Assembly: GCF_026262625.1 (NCBI RefSeq)
Contig: NZ_SHNN01000003.1
Span: forward strand, 186,001-250,000
DNA from: Candidatus Litorirhabdus singularis
Lineage (GTDB): Bacteria; Pseudomonadota; Gammaproteobacteria; Pseudomonadales; Halieaceae
Length of the DNA: 64,000 nt
Direction: 5' to 3'
The notes under the pieces were generated by a model that was given only the letters and a program-made list of their open reading frames with translations, was not told the DNA's origin and searched no databases. This document shows positions 25,570-33,897 of this stretch, piece after piece (positions within the stretch are counted from its first letter, which is position 1; each line of letters opens with the position of its first letter). The position numbers and the translations under genes were made by a program.

Positions 25570-25965
25570 TTAGAGATCCGTGCGCAGGGGTTCAGTGGCC
25601 TGCATAATCAACGAGTGGAGCTCGCCGCCGTTAAACAGTATTTCGATATGCTTTATCTCACCGTTTTCTATCCGAAACCGCGTGGCAATACGCATCACCA
25701 CGTCCATGCCGTGTAGTTCCAGACAAAACCTGGCGTCAACATAGGGATCTTCTACCACCCAAACGAGGTCAGTAATCGCCTTATTGGCAAGATAAGCATC
25801 TCCGGCCAGTAGCTCTCGAAGCTGTTGGGCGTTACCACCCGTCTCCCAACCCATTTCCATACGCACGCAGTCTTCGGCAAACAAAACCTCATCGGGCTTG
25901 TGCTCCAGTAAACCCTGAAATAAATAAGTGCTGGCTATTGCGATCAGTTCATCACGTGTCGACAT
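25570..25965 (-). CDS. SnoaL/NTF2-like small protein
   Basis: A 131-residue protein of the NTF2-like fold, with LFAEDCVRMEMGWETGG early and GMDVVMRIATRFRIENGEIKHIEILFNGG late; the latter is a common ending of the SnoaL/DUF4440-type fold. GGAG precedes the ATG. It lies between the convergent transporter gene and an upstream hydrolase gene on the same strand (49 bp gap). Function unknown. Confidence 0.78.
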   Translation of the reverse strand: MSTRDELIAIASTYLFQGLLEHKPDEVLFAEDCVRMEMGWETGGNAQQLRELLAGDAYLANKAITDLVWVVEDPYVDARFCLELHGMDVVMRIATRFRIENGEIKHIEILFNGGELHSLIMQATEPLRTDL

Positions 25966-26014
25966 AATCTAACTCCGTTGCCTCCCTATGCTGTTGCGGC
26001 ATGTATTCATTACC

Positions 26015-26956
26015 TCACTGCTGTGTGACAGCAAGCTCATTCAAAAAACGTACGATTGTCTCAGTCACTTCACCGCGATGGGTCAGCGGCATAAAGTGAT
26101 CCGCACCTTTAATAGTATGCAATCTCGCCCGCGGCAAAATGCGCGCCAATAGCTGGGCATGGTAATACGGCACCGATGCATCAGCTGTACCATGCACGAT
26201 CAGCGTAGGCGCCCTGACGTCATCTAAAGGCAGGTCGAGAGCCGTGAACTGCTGCAAATCATTCTCAAACCCCGCGGACCGCTGTGAAGGCGGCCACATC
26301 GCCCACATCATATCGAAGAGTTCACGAGTTGCCTGCGGACTAACCAGCACTCGCTGCTGATTATCAGGGTCTGGCAACATCATGCGCACCAGATCTTGCT
26401 CGCCGAGCAGGTTGCGCGCGGTGGACAGTGTCAGCCACACACCGAGGTCACTGCTCAACCATGCGGATAGTGGATCCAGTGTTATGCTGTCGACAACCGT
26501 CTCGAGCATCACCAAGGCCACTACCCGATCAGGATATAGCCCGGCAAAGGCCAACGCGGAAGGGCCACCACCAGACAAACCAACGACGACCGCATAGTCA
26601 ATATCCAATGCATCGAGCAATGCCGCATACGCGTCAGCCTGCTCCTCCGGCGAACGCCCCGAGGCAAGCGGCGTACGCAGGTAACCCGGACGCGAGGGTG
26701 TCAATGTGCTCAAGCCGGGTACGCCGGGAAAGCCTAAAGCGTCGTAGCCACCAGGCGTGCCATGGATAAATAGCAACACCGAATCTGAATCACCCTCAAA
26801 ATGATACTCAACAGGACCCACTCTGGTGTCAATAACCTGACTCCCGGCAACTAGTCCTTCGCGGCGCTCACCACTGAAATCAGCATAAGCCCACCAGGTA
26901 CCCAAGGCGCCGATACCAGAGACCAATAGAAGACCCAGGATAATTTTGTTTAGCAT
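26015..26956 (-). CDS. alpha/beta hydrolase, membrane-anchored or exported
   Basis: Serine hydrolase of 313 residues. Residues 4-25 (KIILGLLLVSGIGALGTWWAYA) form a signal anchor or uncleaved signal peptide. The oxyanion strand LLFIHGTPGG is at 61-70, the nucleophile elbow GLSGGG has S128, and a later Asp (HGTADASVPY) and His (GADHFMPL) complete the triad. It probably cleaves an ester or amide in the periplasm. It may be co-transcribed with the small SnoaL-like gene. Substrate unknown. Confidence 0.87.
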   Translation of the reverse strand: MLNKIILGLLLVSGIGALGTWWAYADFSGERREGLVAGSQVIDTRVGPVEYHFEGDSDSVLLFIHGTPGGYDALGFPGVPGLSTLTPSRPGYLRTPLASGRSPEEQADAYAALLDALDIDYAVVVGLSGGGPSALAFAGLYPDRVVALVMLETVVDSITLDPLSAWLSSDLGVWLTLSTARNLLGEQDLVRMMLPDPDNQQRVLVSPQATRELFDMMWAMWPPSQRSAGFENDLQQFTALDLPLDDVRAPTLIVHGTADASVPYYHAQLLARILPRARLHTIKGADHFMPLTHRGEVTETIVRFLNELAVTQQ

Positions 26957-27158
26957 CGCTTCTACCCCAAAAACCGTGATTTCGACCGCCTCGCTGCGGC
27001 GAACCCAGCATCACCCCGCAACACCGGAAGCAGAGGTGCAAGATAGCATACCTGCCGGCAAAACCGCTCCAGTCAGACGCTCATACGGACTAGAGCTGAT
27101 GGCTTTTTCTGGTACTATCTTTACTCAATTGATCCACCGTTTACGCTTCTATTTTTTC

Positions 27159-27192
27159 TAACAGAGCGCGACTTTTCTGTAACAGAGCGCGA
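27159..27192 (+). repeat. 13-bp direct repeat pair, 21-bp period
   Basis: TAACAGAGCGCGA occurs at 27159-27171 and 27180-27192, each preceded by a T-rich stretch. The 21-bp period is two helical turns, as for tandem activator sites. It lies 20-53 bp before the GTG of the acyl-CoA synthetase gene. Confidence 0.6.
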
Positions 27193-27211
27193 TCAGGGAG
27201 ATTCAACAACA

Positions 27212-28819
27212 GTGAAAGTACTCGACTATGACGCAACAGAACAGCGCCATTTAGGCCGCGCCATTGCACGTCAGGCAGCGGAGAATGGCGACTGCACTTT
27301 CATCATGTTTGGTGAGGAGCGCTACACCTTTGCCGAAACCAACGCCAAGGTAAACCAGCTGGCGGCGGGCCTTGCTGAAGCGGGCGTAGGCGCGGGTGAT
27401 CGCATTGCATTTTTTATGTCCAGCTCTCCCGAGGTTATTTTCCTGGTGCTGGCCGCCAACAAGATCGGTGCCATATGGGTACCGGTGAACACCGACTACA
27501 AAGGTGCATGGCTGGAAGACACCATCAATCGCAGCCGCCCGACACTGGTTTTTACCGATGCCAGCCACGCCGAACGTCTTGCTGCGGTGCAGGCCGATCT
27601 GGCGGGTCTGCCTATTGTCGTGCTGGGCGACCCGGGGCCACTGAAAGGTTGCCGCAGCTTTGACTCGCTCTATGCAGCGGATGCCGCTGAGCCCGACATG
27701 TCTGCCTTCAAATACAGCGATACCTGCGCCGTGCTGTGGACTTCGGGTACCACCGGACGCTCCAAAGGCGTGATGCAAAGCCACAATGTGTGGTTCAACG
27801 CCTGTCTCTCGGCTACCGCCCAATACAAGACTCAGGCTGACGACGTCATTTTCTGTGTACTGCCTATGTACAACTCAGCGGCATGGGTTACTTCTATCTT
27901 CAGAGCTCTGCTGGCTGGCGTGCCTTTGGCCATTGACCAGTCCTTCTCGGTAAGCAACTTTTGGGAACGCGTCAGCTATTACGGGGCGACCCAGATATTC
28001 ACCTTAGGGGCCATGCATATGTTCCTGTGGAATTCACCGGAAACGCCCAATGATGCCGATAACAGCTTGCGTAAAATTCAGGCTGTACCCATGCCACACG
28101 ATATTATTGAGCCTTTCGCCAAGCGCTTCGGGGTTGAGGTACTGGGCCAGGGGATGTCGCAAAGTGAGGCTATGATGATCGTCAACCAATACGCCGGCGG
28201 TCGCACCAGCTGGCCACCGGGCAGCTGCGGCGGCCCCACGCATTTGGTCGACATTAAGCTAACCGATGACGATGGCAATGAGGTCGCCATTGGTGAACAC
28301 GGCGAATGCTGGATCAAGCCCAAGCAGGACTACGCCATATTCAACGGCTATTTTGATGATCCAGAAGCCACCGCCAATGCCTATGAAGGGCAATGGTATA
28401 AGACCGGAGATCTACTGAAGCGCGACGCCGATAATGTCTTTTACTTTGTCGACCGTAAAAAAGACGCAGTACGCTTCAAAGGCCGCAACATCTCTACCTT
28501 CGAAGTTGAAATGGTCGCTCGCAAACACCCCGCGGTATTGGATTGCGCGGCGTTCGGCATCGCTAGTGAACATTTGGAATCCGAAAACGAAATAAAGCTC
28601 GACATTATCCTGCGCGACGGCCACAACCCCGAGCCTGAGGAAATTGCTCGCTTTATCAACGATAACGCACCCTACTTTTTTGTACCGCGCTATATCGAGT
28701 TCGTCGCCGAGCTACCTTACACGCCCACCAACAAAATCCAGAAATACAAGTTGCGCGACAAGGGGCTTACCGCCACTACCTGGGATGCCAATCAGGCTGG
28801 ATTCAAGGCCACCCGCTGA
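27212..28819 (+). CDS. acyl-CoA synthetase (AMP-binding enzyme), paralog B
   Basis: ANL acid:CoA ligase of 535 residues, paralogous to the enzyme at 10431-12044. A3 motif TSGTTGRSKG is at 177-186, with QWYKTGDLL, VDRKKDAVRFKGRNIS and terminal PTNKIQKYKLR. It starts with GTG after GGGAG. It is monocistronic, with a direct repeat pair upstream, so unlike paralog A it is controlled on its own. The two may activate different side-chain or fatty acids of the same pathway; this is inference. Confidence 0.92.
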   Translation: MKVLDYDATEQRHLGRAIARQAAENGDCTFIMFGEERYTFAETNAKVNQLAAGLAEAGVGAGDRIAFFMSSSPEVIFLVLAANKIGAIWVPVNTDYKGAWLEDTINRSRPTLVFTDASHAERLAAVQADLAGLPIVVLGDPGPLKGCRSFDSLYAADAAEPDMSAFKYSDTCAVLWTSGTTGRSKGVMQSHNVWFNACLSATAQYKTQADDVIFCVLPMYNSAAWVTSIFRALLAGVPLAIDQSFSVSNFWERVSYYGATQIFTLGAMHMFLWNSPETPNDADNSLRKIQAVPMPHDIIEPFAKRFGVEVLGQGMSQSEAMMIVNQYAGGRTSWPPGSCGGPTHLVDIKLTDDDGNEVAIGEHGECWIKPKQDYAIFNGYFDDPEATANAYEGQWYKTGDLLKRDADNVFYFVDRKKDAVRFKGRNISTFEVEMVARKHPAVLDCAAFGIASEHLESENEIKLDIILRDGHNPEPEEIARFINDNAPYFFVPRYIEFVAELPYTPTNKIQKYKLRDKGLTATTWDANQAGFKATR

Positions 28820-28996
28820 TTCTCCCTGCTACCACTAGCAGCAGGCAATAAGCGGGCGCCCGCAGTAAAGCCGCGCCCAGAGACAGATACCACAGCACTA
28901 GATCAACTCGCCCCGCGTCTGGCAGCAGAGCGGCGCAAGTCGACTAACACTTAGTACTTTGGTTGTAGATATTTGCAAATAACGGTCGGCTTATCT

Positions 28997-29022
28997 ACTA
29001 TTAATACGACCTCCTTAATAGT
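28997..29022 (+). promoter_or_regulatory. inverted repeat upstream of the MBL hydrolase gene
   Basis: Perfect 8-bp arms ACTATTAA / TTAATAGT are separated by 10 bp and end 12 bp before the ATG at 29035, overlapping the likely leader. The left half contains TTAATACGA, also present in the inverted-repeat promoter region at 16592-16600. Candidate operator or small hairpin; weak evidence. The rest of the gap 28820-28996 shows nothing I can assign. Confidence 0.4.
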
Positions 29023-29034
29023 GAGAGCACCCAG

Positions 29035-30309
29035 ATGCGCACCCCCCTCTACAAGTCGCGGCCTGTCGGCCCCCACTCCGCCCGTTTTGGCGGAGAACGC
29101 ATCAACGACTTTATTGTCATGTCCGAGGGCAACTCCAATACTTATCTGCTGGAGACGCCGGCGGGTAATATCCTGATCAACTCGGGGATGGGCTATGAAG
29201 CACCTGTGCACGCGGCTAATTTTCAGGCGCTGGGTAATGGCGCGGCGATAAAGTACCTGATTACCACCCAGGGGCACGTCGATCACGTCGGCGGCGTACA
29301 GTACTTTCGCGACCAGCACCCTGGACTGCAATACATTGCCCAGGCCAACAATCCTGAGCATCAGGAGTATGACGCACGCCTGCAGGCATTTCGCGGCCAG
29401 CGCTCCGCCTTTCGTTTCATGGAGGCTTTCAAGCAGGATTTCGCGTACTACGCTGAGCAGGGCTACACCGGCATTAACGCGCAGGATACGCCAACGGCTG
29501 ATATTCTGTTTGAGGAGCGCCACGAGTTATCACTGGGAGGCCTGGACCTGGTACTGATTGCTGCCGCCGGTGCCGAGACCAACGACTCGCTGATTGTTTG
29601 GCTACCGCAACACCGTATTGTATTGACCGGCAACCTGTTCGGCTGTCCGTTTGGCCACTTCCCCAATCTGGTGACCATCCGCGGCGACCGTTACCGCGAT
29701 GCCCTGACCTGCGCTGCAGCTGCCGATAGTGTACTAGAGCTAAACGCAGAAATGCTGCTCTATGGCCACCACGAGCCGGTTGTCGGTGGCACATTGATTC
29801 GCTCTGAAATTAGCACCTATCGCGATGCCATTCACTATGTGCATGACGAAGTGGTCAAAGGTATGAATGCTGGAGAACCGTTGCATCAGCTGCAACAGGA
29901 CATCCAACTACCGGCGGAGCTCGAAGTGGGTCAAGGCTACGGCAAGGTCTCCTGGAGTATTCGTGCAATTTGGGAGAACTACGCGGGTTGGTTCAAGCAT
30001 GAATCCACCACCGAGCTCTACAGTGTTCCACCCACCGCTGTATACGCAGACCTATTGGAACTGGCTGGAGCGGGTCCGCTGCTGGACAAAGCTCGCGAGA
30101 AACTGGCGGCTGGACTGTTGGAGGAAAGTCTGCATCTGCTGGATATTCTGCTTAGCGTCCAAGCTGATAATACAGAGGCTAAAGAACTGGCCGTTGCTGT
30201 ACATCAGGCCCTGCTCGAGAGCGCAGACAACTTCTGGCTCAACGGCTGGCTGGAAAACCAGATCAAGCTACTGCAGGGTGGCAGTACCGCCCCACTCGCT
30301 TTCAAATAG
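29035..30309 (+). CDS. metallo-beta-lactamase-fold hydrolase, alkylsulfatase-like
   Basis: MBL-fold protein of 424 residues. The metal motif reads Q79-x-H81-x-D83-H84 (TTQGHVDHVGG), with Gln where most family members have the first His. LYGHHEPVVGG supplies a later His. The C-terminal 150 residues (WENYAGWFKHESTTELY and the helical LDKAREKLAAGLLEESLHLLDILL region) match the dimerisation domain of BDS1/SdsA1-type alkylsulfatases. The SCP2-like third domain is absent. No signal peptide, so cytoplasmic. Sulfate-ester hydrolysis is plausible given the sulfotransferases nearby, but a lactonase or another esterase is possible. Confidence 0.85.
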   Translation: MRTPLYKSRPVGPHSARFGGERINDFIVMSEGNSNTYLLETPAGNILINSGMGYEAPVHAANFQALGNGAAIKYLITTQGHVDHVGGVQYFRDQHPGLQYIAQANNPEHQEYDARLQAFRGQRSAFRFMEAFKQDFAYYAEQGYTGINAQDTPTADILFEERHELSLGGLDLVLIAAAGAETNDSLIVWLPQHRIVLTGNLFGCPFGHFPNLVTIRGDRYRDALTCAAAADSVLELNAEMLLYGHHEPVVGGTLIRSEISTYRDAIHYVHDEVVKGMNAGEPLHQLQQDIQLPAELEVGQGYGKVSWSIRAIWENYAGWFKHESTTELYSVPPTAVYADLLELAGAGPLLDKAREKLAAGLLEESLHLLDILLSVQADNTEAKELAVAVHQALLESADNFWLNGWLENQIKLLQGGSTAPLAFK

Positions 30310-30326
30310 AGTGGTCGGCGCGCGGC

Positions 30327-31721
30327 CTAGAAAACCCGAAACCGACGCTGTACATGGGCTTGGCGCACGCCTATCACCTGACGGCGTTGCTCCAGCGTAA
30401 GCACCGGCATGTCATCCGGAAAGCAGTCCTGAATATCCGCAAAGGCCACCTTGCGACAGCTAATAGTCGGCCAGTCAGCCTTCGGCGGCAGTTCAGGATA
30501 AGCCCAACGATGCGATAAATAGCCACTAGGCAGTCCGGTAGTATCTATCCAGTTCTGCACGCCGGGGTCACGATGGGCAACCACCCAGCGCTGAATACTA
30601 TCGTCGCCCATATGCATCTGCGCCAAATTGAGACTGCTTTGATGATTCGCGTAGTCAGGTGACTCGCCCCATAGATTGCCCAGGTGCATGCTGCTGTAGA
30701 TCGGATCGCCGCTGAAACTTGCCTCCACGTAAAGCGCCTCGTCCGGTTCAAGCTCAAAAATTCCCCCGGCGTAAATATTGGTGCTCATGCCACCGCCGGT
30801 ATCAGCAGATGCAGCATTGGGCGTGTTATAGGCGTTCACTGGCATAAAGTACGGACTGTTATTGACGTTCTCATGGCTGCCATTGCAGTTCAGCACTTTG
30901 TCATAAAAGTTTAGCCAGAAATGCATTTGACCGCGCACCACCGCGCCCATACGTCGCAACTGCGCAGCCGACTGCTCAGGCGTCTGCGCTGGTGGATGCT
31001 CGCCAATATTGTCTAATGGTGTGATCGAGAGATGGATCGGGTCTTCATTTTCCCAGTCGTAGAACAGCTGTCGTCCGGACACATAGTCTGCATAACGTGG
31101 CTCATCATCTTCTGCGTCGCCGCGCGGCGGTTTAGACGTGCAGATGAAATTACCCTCGTATGACTGTGGCCGCTCGGGTGCCAGCAGCACTTCAAAATCA
31201 CCATTGCCGGCGACCTGCAGACGACTGGAGTCCAAGGTGCCAAACCCCGTGCGAAACCCGGGCATGAGTTCGGCCAGATTGCCTGTGTCACCCGCCATAG
31301 GGCCGCTGGCAGATTCAAAAATAAGATACTGCGGTGCTTTACCGCCGCCAGCTGAGCGCGGCTCACCGCGCCAATGGGAGAAATCGCCAGCATTGCCCTT
31401 GATCAGATAGCGCTGACGACCATCTATCGCCGCATAAAAATAGATGGCGTCGCTGTTATCAATCGTCGATTTATTGAAAATGGACAGCGCATTACGAAAA
31501 GCAGGAAAATTGACGTCCTCGTGAAACGCTCGCTCAATACCGTGATGCACGAAGCCAGCCAGATAGCGATAACCTTCGGCCAACACCCGCGGCGATGCCG
31601 AGGGCGGAAAGTAAGCCGGATCATCAATCGCGTTGCGAGCGCTCTGCAGCTCGCCGATCAGATCATCCCAGGCGGATCGTAATTCGTCGCGTGCCTGCTG
31701 CGTCGCTTCAATTTCTGTCAT
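30327..31721 (-). CDS. DUF1214 domain-containing protein
   Basis: A 464-residue cytoplasmic-looking protein. The N-terminal part has ARDELRSAWDDLIGELQSAR and LAEGYRYLAGFVHHGIERAF. The C-terminal part has strands typical of DUF1214 proteins (DEALYVEASFSGDPIYSSMHLGNLWG). Such proteins are common in catabolic clusters of steroid and hydrocarbon degraders, but their biochemical role is not established. It lies 2 bp after the DUF3604 gene on the same strand, so the two are co-transcribed. Confidence 0.8.
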   Translation of the reverse strand: MTEIEATQQARDELRSAWDDLIGELQSARNAIDDPAYFPPSASPRVLAEGYRYLAGFVHHGIERAFHEDVNFPAFRNALSIFNKSTIDNSDAIYFYAAIDGRQRYLIKGNAGDFSHWRGEPRSAGGGKAPQYLIFESASGPMAGDTGNLAELMPGFRTGFGTLDSSRLQVAGNGDFEVLLAPERPQSYEGNFICTSKPPRGDAEDDEPRYADYVSGRQLFYDWENEDPIHLSITPLDNIGEHPPAQTPEQSAAQLRRMGAVVRGQMHFWLNFYDKVLNCNGSHENVNNSPYFMPVNAYNTPNAASADTGGGMSTNIYAGGIFELEPDEALYVEASFSGDPIYSSMHLGNLWGESPDYANHQSSLNLAQMHMGDDSIQRWVVAHRDPGVQNWIDTTGLPSGYLSHRWAYPELPPKADWPTISCRKVAFADIQDCFPDDMPVLTLEQRRQVIGVRQAHVQRRFRVF

Positions 31722-31723
31722 GA

Positions 31724-33634
31724 CTAACTACCCTCGTTAACTAGCAGTTTCTGACCATTACTGGCTCGATACCAAATGGGTGAGGACCAGGCCCGCTCCT
31801 GAATCACCGGACGATGATCGGCGGCACAACATTCCTCTAGACCGTGACCAATAGTGCGCGGGTCACCGCAATCCACGCCGTTAGCGACACAGATACGTTG
31901 GCTCCAGCGACAGGACGGATTTTCTATCACGCGCGAGTAATACCAGGCGTCCGCATCCGCATCAAAATCCGGGTCGCTCCACACGGCGCACAAGGTGGCA
32001 TGACCGGTGCCACTGGTGGCACAGCTGGTCGTATCGACGCTGGCGCCGTTATTGGCACTGCCAACGACGTCGTAGACTTGCTCGCGAGGTTGGCCGCCAC
32101 TGTCTAACCAACCTTTGATTATTTGTATGCGCTGCAACGGCATACCCTCTGCACCAGCAACACCCGCGTCGGCCTGCGCCGATACCGCAAACACGGGAGA
32201 CGCTGCCGAGCGCGGCGGCAGGTCGCCGCCCATGGGCACGCCGTCAGCGTAACCGCGGGTTACAAACTCACTGCTCTGACAGATATCCTCAGGATAACTC
32301 CAGCCTCCAAAGAAGCGGGTAATAATTCGCGGACCGCTGGTACCGTATGTCTCGCGTCGCTGCATGGCATCGAAGAGTGAATCGCGATCATTCTGCTCCG
32401 CCCACACCACAGCCAGCCCACCGGGACTGTAATCCAGCTTATCGGGTAGGCCAGGCGGCATTCGGTCTCCAGCTGGAACGCCGGCACCACCGTGGCCGAG
32501 AAAATCGTCTTCGACCGCCGCGCCGGGTGTCCCAAGATGAGTGTCGGTACTGGCTATAACACCGTATTTATAGGGATTTACGCCCAGTTCACGCTCAATC
32601 GCCAGGCCGTTGGTAAGCACGTCTCGCACAAAGCCTGCGCTGCGCATGGGCGGTGCACCCGCCGGTCCCAAACGTCCAGAACGCAGTTGCTCGAAGCCAC
32701 ACAACTCATCACTGGTCTCACCGAACTTGAAGTAGCATTCGGAAGAACCTTTGTGTTGCATGATCTCTACCAACGGCTCGTATTTTTGACGCAAGCTCGC
32801 ATACGCCGCATCTATAGGTGCACCGCCGGCATCTTCACGGGTGAACATATCACCCAGACTGACATTCGAGTTGTGCGGAATTGTCAGCGCTTCACAGCCG
32901 GACCCGCTGCCATTGCAGTCGCGTTCAAGCGCCGCCCACAATAATTCCGGTGCCGGTTCGTTGATGAATGAAGGTGGCACTGCTGGCACTTCGCTATTAC
33001 GAAACATGACATTGCGGTGCCAGTTACCGCCGCTGGGCCCCATACCTGTCCATTCGTATCCTACAAACGTAGTAAAGCTGCAGTCGCTACTACGATCGTA
33101 GTGATCTTCTGCTGCCTGCTGGATTTCGCGCCAGGGGGGTTGCAGTGCCTGAGCACAGATCCCGGTAGTCTTGTCGCCGCAAAACGGCAGGCGGTCATTG
33201 GTATAGGAAGCATAAGCGTTAAACAGGTAAAAGGCGCCGCGCGACCAATGCCGGTAAACCAGACACTCCCAGGCATCATAACCTTCCAGTTCCGGACTGT
33301 TGCAGATATTGACCTCACCGATCAGCTCAGCGTGGTCCGACAACATCGTGAAATCCAGCGGCCGTGACAGCTGCAGCGAACGCCGTGCCTTGCCATCGCT
33401 GGTCCAGGGCTGCAGCCCTATACGTTCACCGCGGGCAAACCGGTAAGCCTGGTCCGGTGTGGTACGAGTACCCTGAGTGCTAGCATCCAGCGAATAACGG
33501 GTATGCACATGGGTGTCGCCAAAAAACGCCTGACGCAAGGGGTCGTAGTGACTGCAATCTTCGCCGTAGGCCGAGACGCTGAGGCTGGTTAATAACAACA
33601 CAATAAAACAACGTCGCCACAGGAGAAAAATCAT
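31724..33634 (-). CDS. DUF3604 exported protein (PHP-like), paralog 1
   Basis: A 636-residue protein with signal peptide MIFLLWRRCFIVLLLTSLSVSAYG. The mature part begins with the metal-site-like GDTHVHTRYSLDAS and goes on to DFTMLSDHAE, TIPHNSNVS and GVIASTDTHLG, the pattern of DUF3604 proteins, which look like PHP-type metallohydrolases. Many Cys residues in the mature protein suggest disulfides. The start is uncertain: ATGs at 33664 and 33709 are in frame. It is upstream of the DUF1214 gene and downstream of the TonB receptor, so a periplasmic step on an imported compound is plausible. The true substrate is unknown. Confidence 0.85.
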   Translation of the reverse strand: MIFLLWRRCFIVLLLTSLSVSAYGEDCSHYDPLRQAFFGDTHVHTRYSLDASTQGTRTTPDQAYRFARGERIGLQPWTSDGKARRSLQLSRPLDFTMLSDHAELIGEVNICNSPELEGYDAWECLVYRHWSRGAFYLFNAYASYTNDRLPFCGDKTTGICAQALQPPWREIQQAAEDHYDRSSDCSFTTFVGYEWTGMGPSGGNWHRNVMFRNSEVPAVPPSFINEPAPELLWAALERDCNGSGSGCEALTIPHNSNVSLGDMFTREDAGGAPIDAAYASLRQKYEPLVEIMQHKGSSECYFKFGETSDELCGFEQLRSGRLGPAGAPPMRSAGFVRDVLTNGLAIERELGVNPYKYGVIASTDTHLGTPGAAVEDDFLGHGGAGVPAGDRMPPGLPDKLDYSPGGLAVVWAEQNDRDSLFDAMQRRETYGTSGPRIITRFFGGWSYPEDICQSSEFVTRGYADGVPMGGDLPPRSAASPVFAVSAQADAGVAGAEGMPLQRIQIIKGWLDSGGQPREQVYDVVGSANNGASVDTTSCATSGTGHATLCAVWSDPDFDADADAWYYSRVIENPSCRWSQRICVANGVDCGDPRTIGHGLEECCAADHRPVIQERAWSSPIWYRASNGQKLLVNEGS

Positions 33635-33822
33635 ACAAGGATGTCCGCAAGATTTCTTAAGCATAGAGTATAGAGCCGATAGCGGTTGAATGTGCATCCT
33701 ACAGCGCATAGCGCTGCCAAACTATTGAACCGGCGGCAGACATGTTACGTCCGAGCGCAACCCAGAGAGCGGCAGAATGAATTCTCCCGTGCAGTGAGCA
33801 ACGCTCACCCTAATCATCAGGC

Positions 33823-33850
33823 AAAAAAATGGCAACCCGGAGGCTGCCAT
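33823..33850 (-). terminator. Rho-independent terminator after the TonB receptor gene
   Basis: On the minus strand ATGGCAGCC-TCCG-GGTTGCCAT (9-bp stem with one G-T pair) runs into seven Ts, about 50 bp after the receptor stop. It separates the receptor from the DUF3604/DUF1214 pair. Confidence 0.85.
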
Positions 33851-33897
33851 CTAACGTTGTTTACAGGCCACCCGCGGGCGGCTGCCACAGCTCCGCG

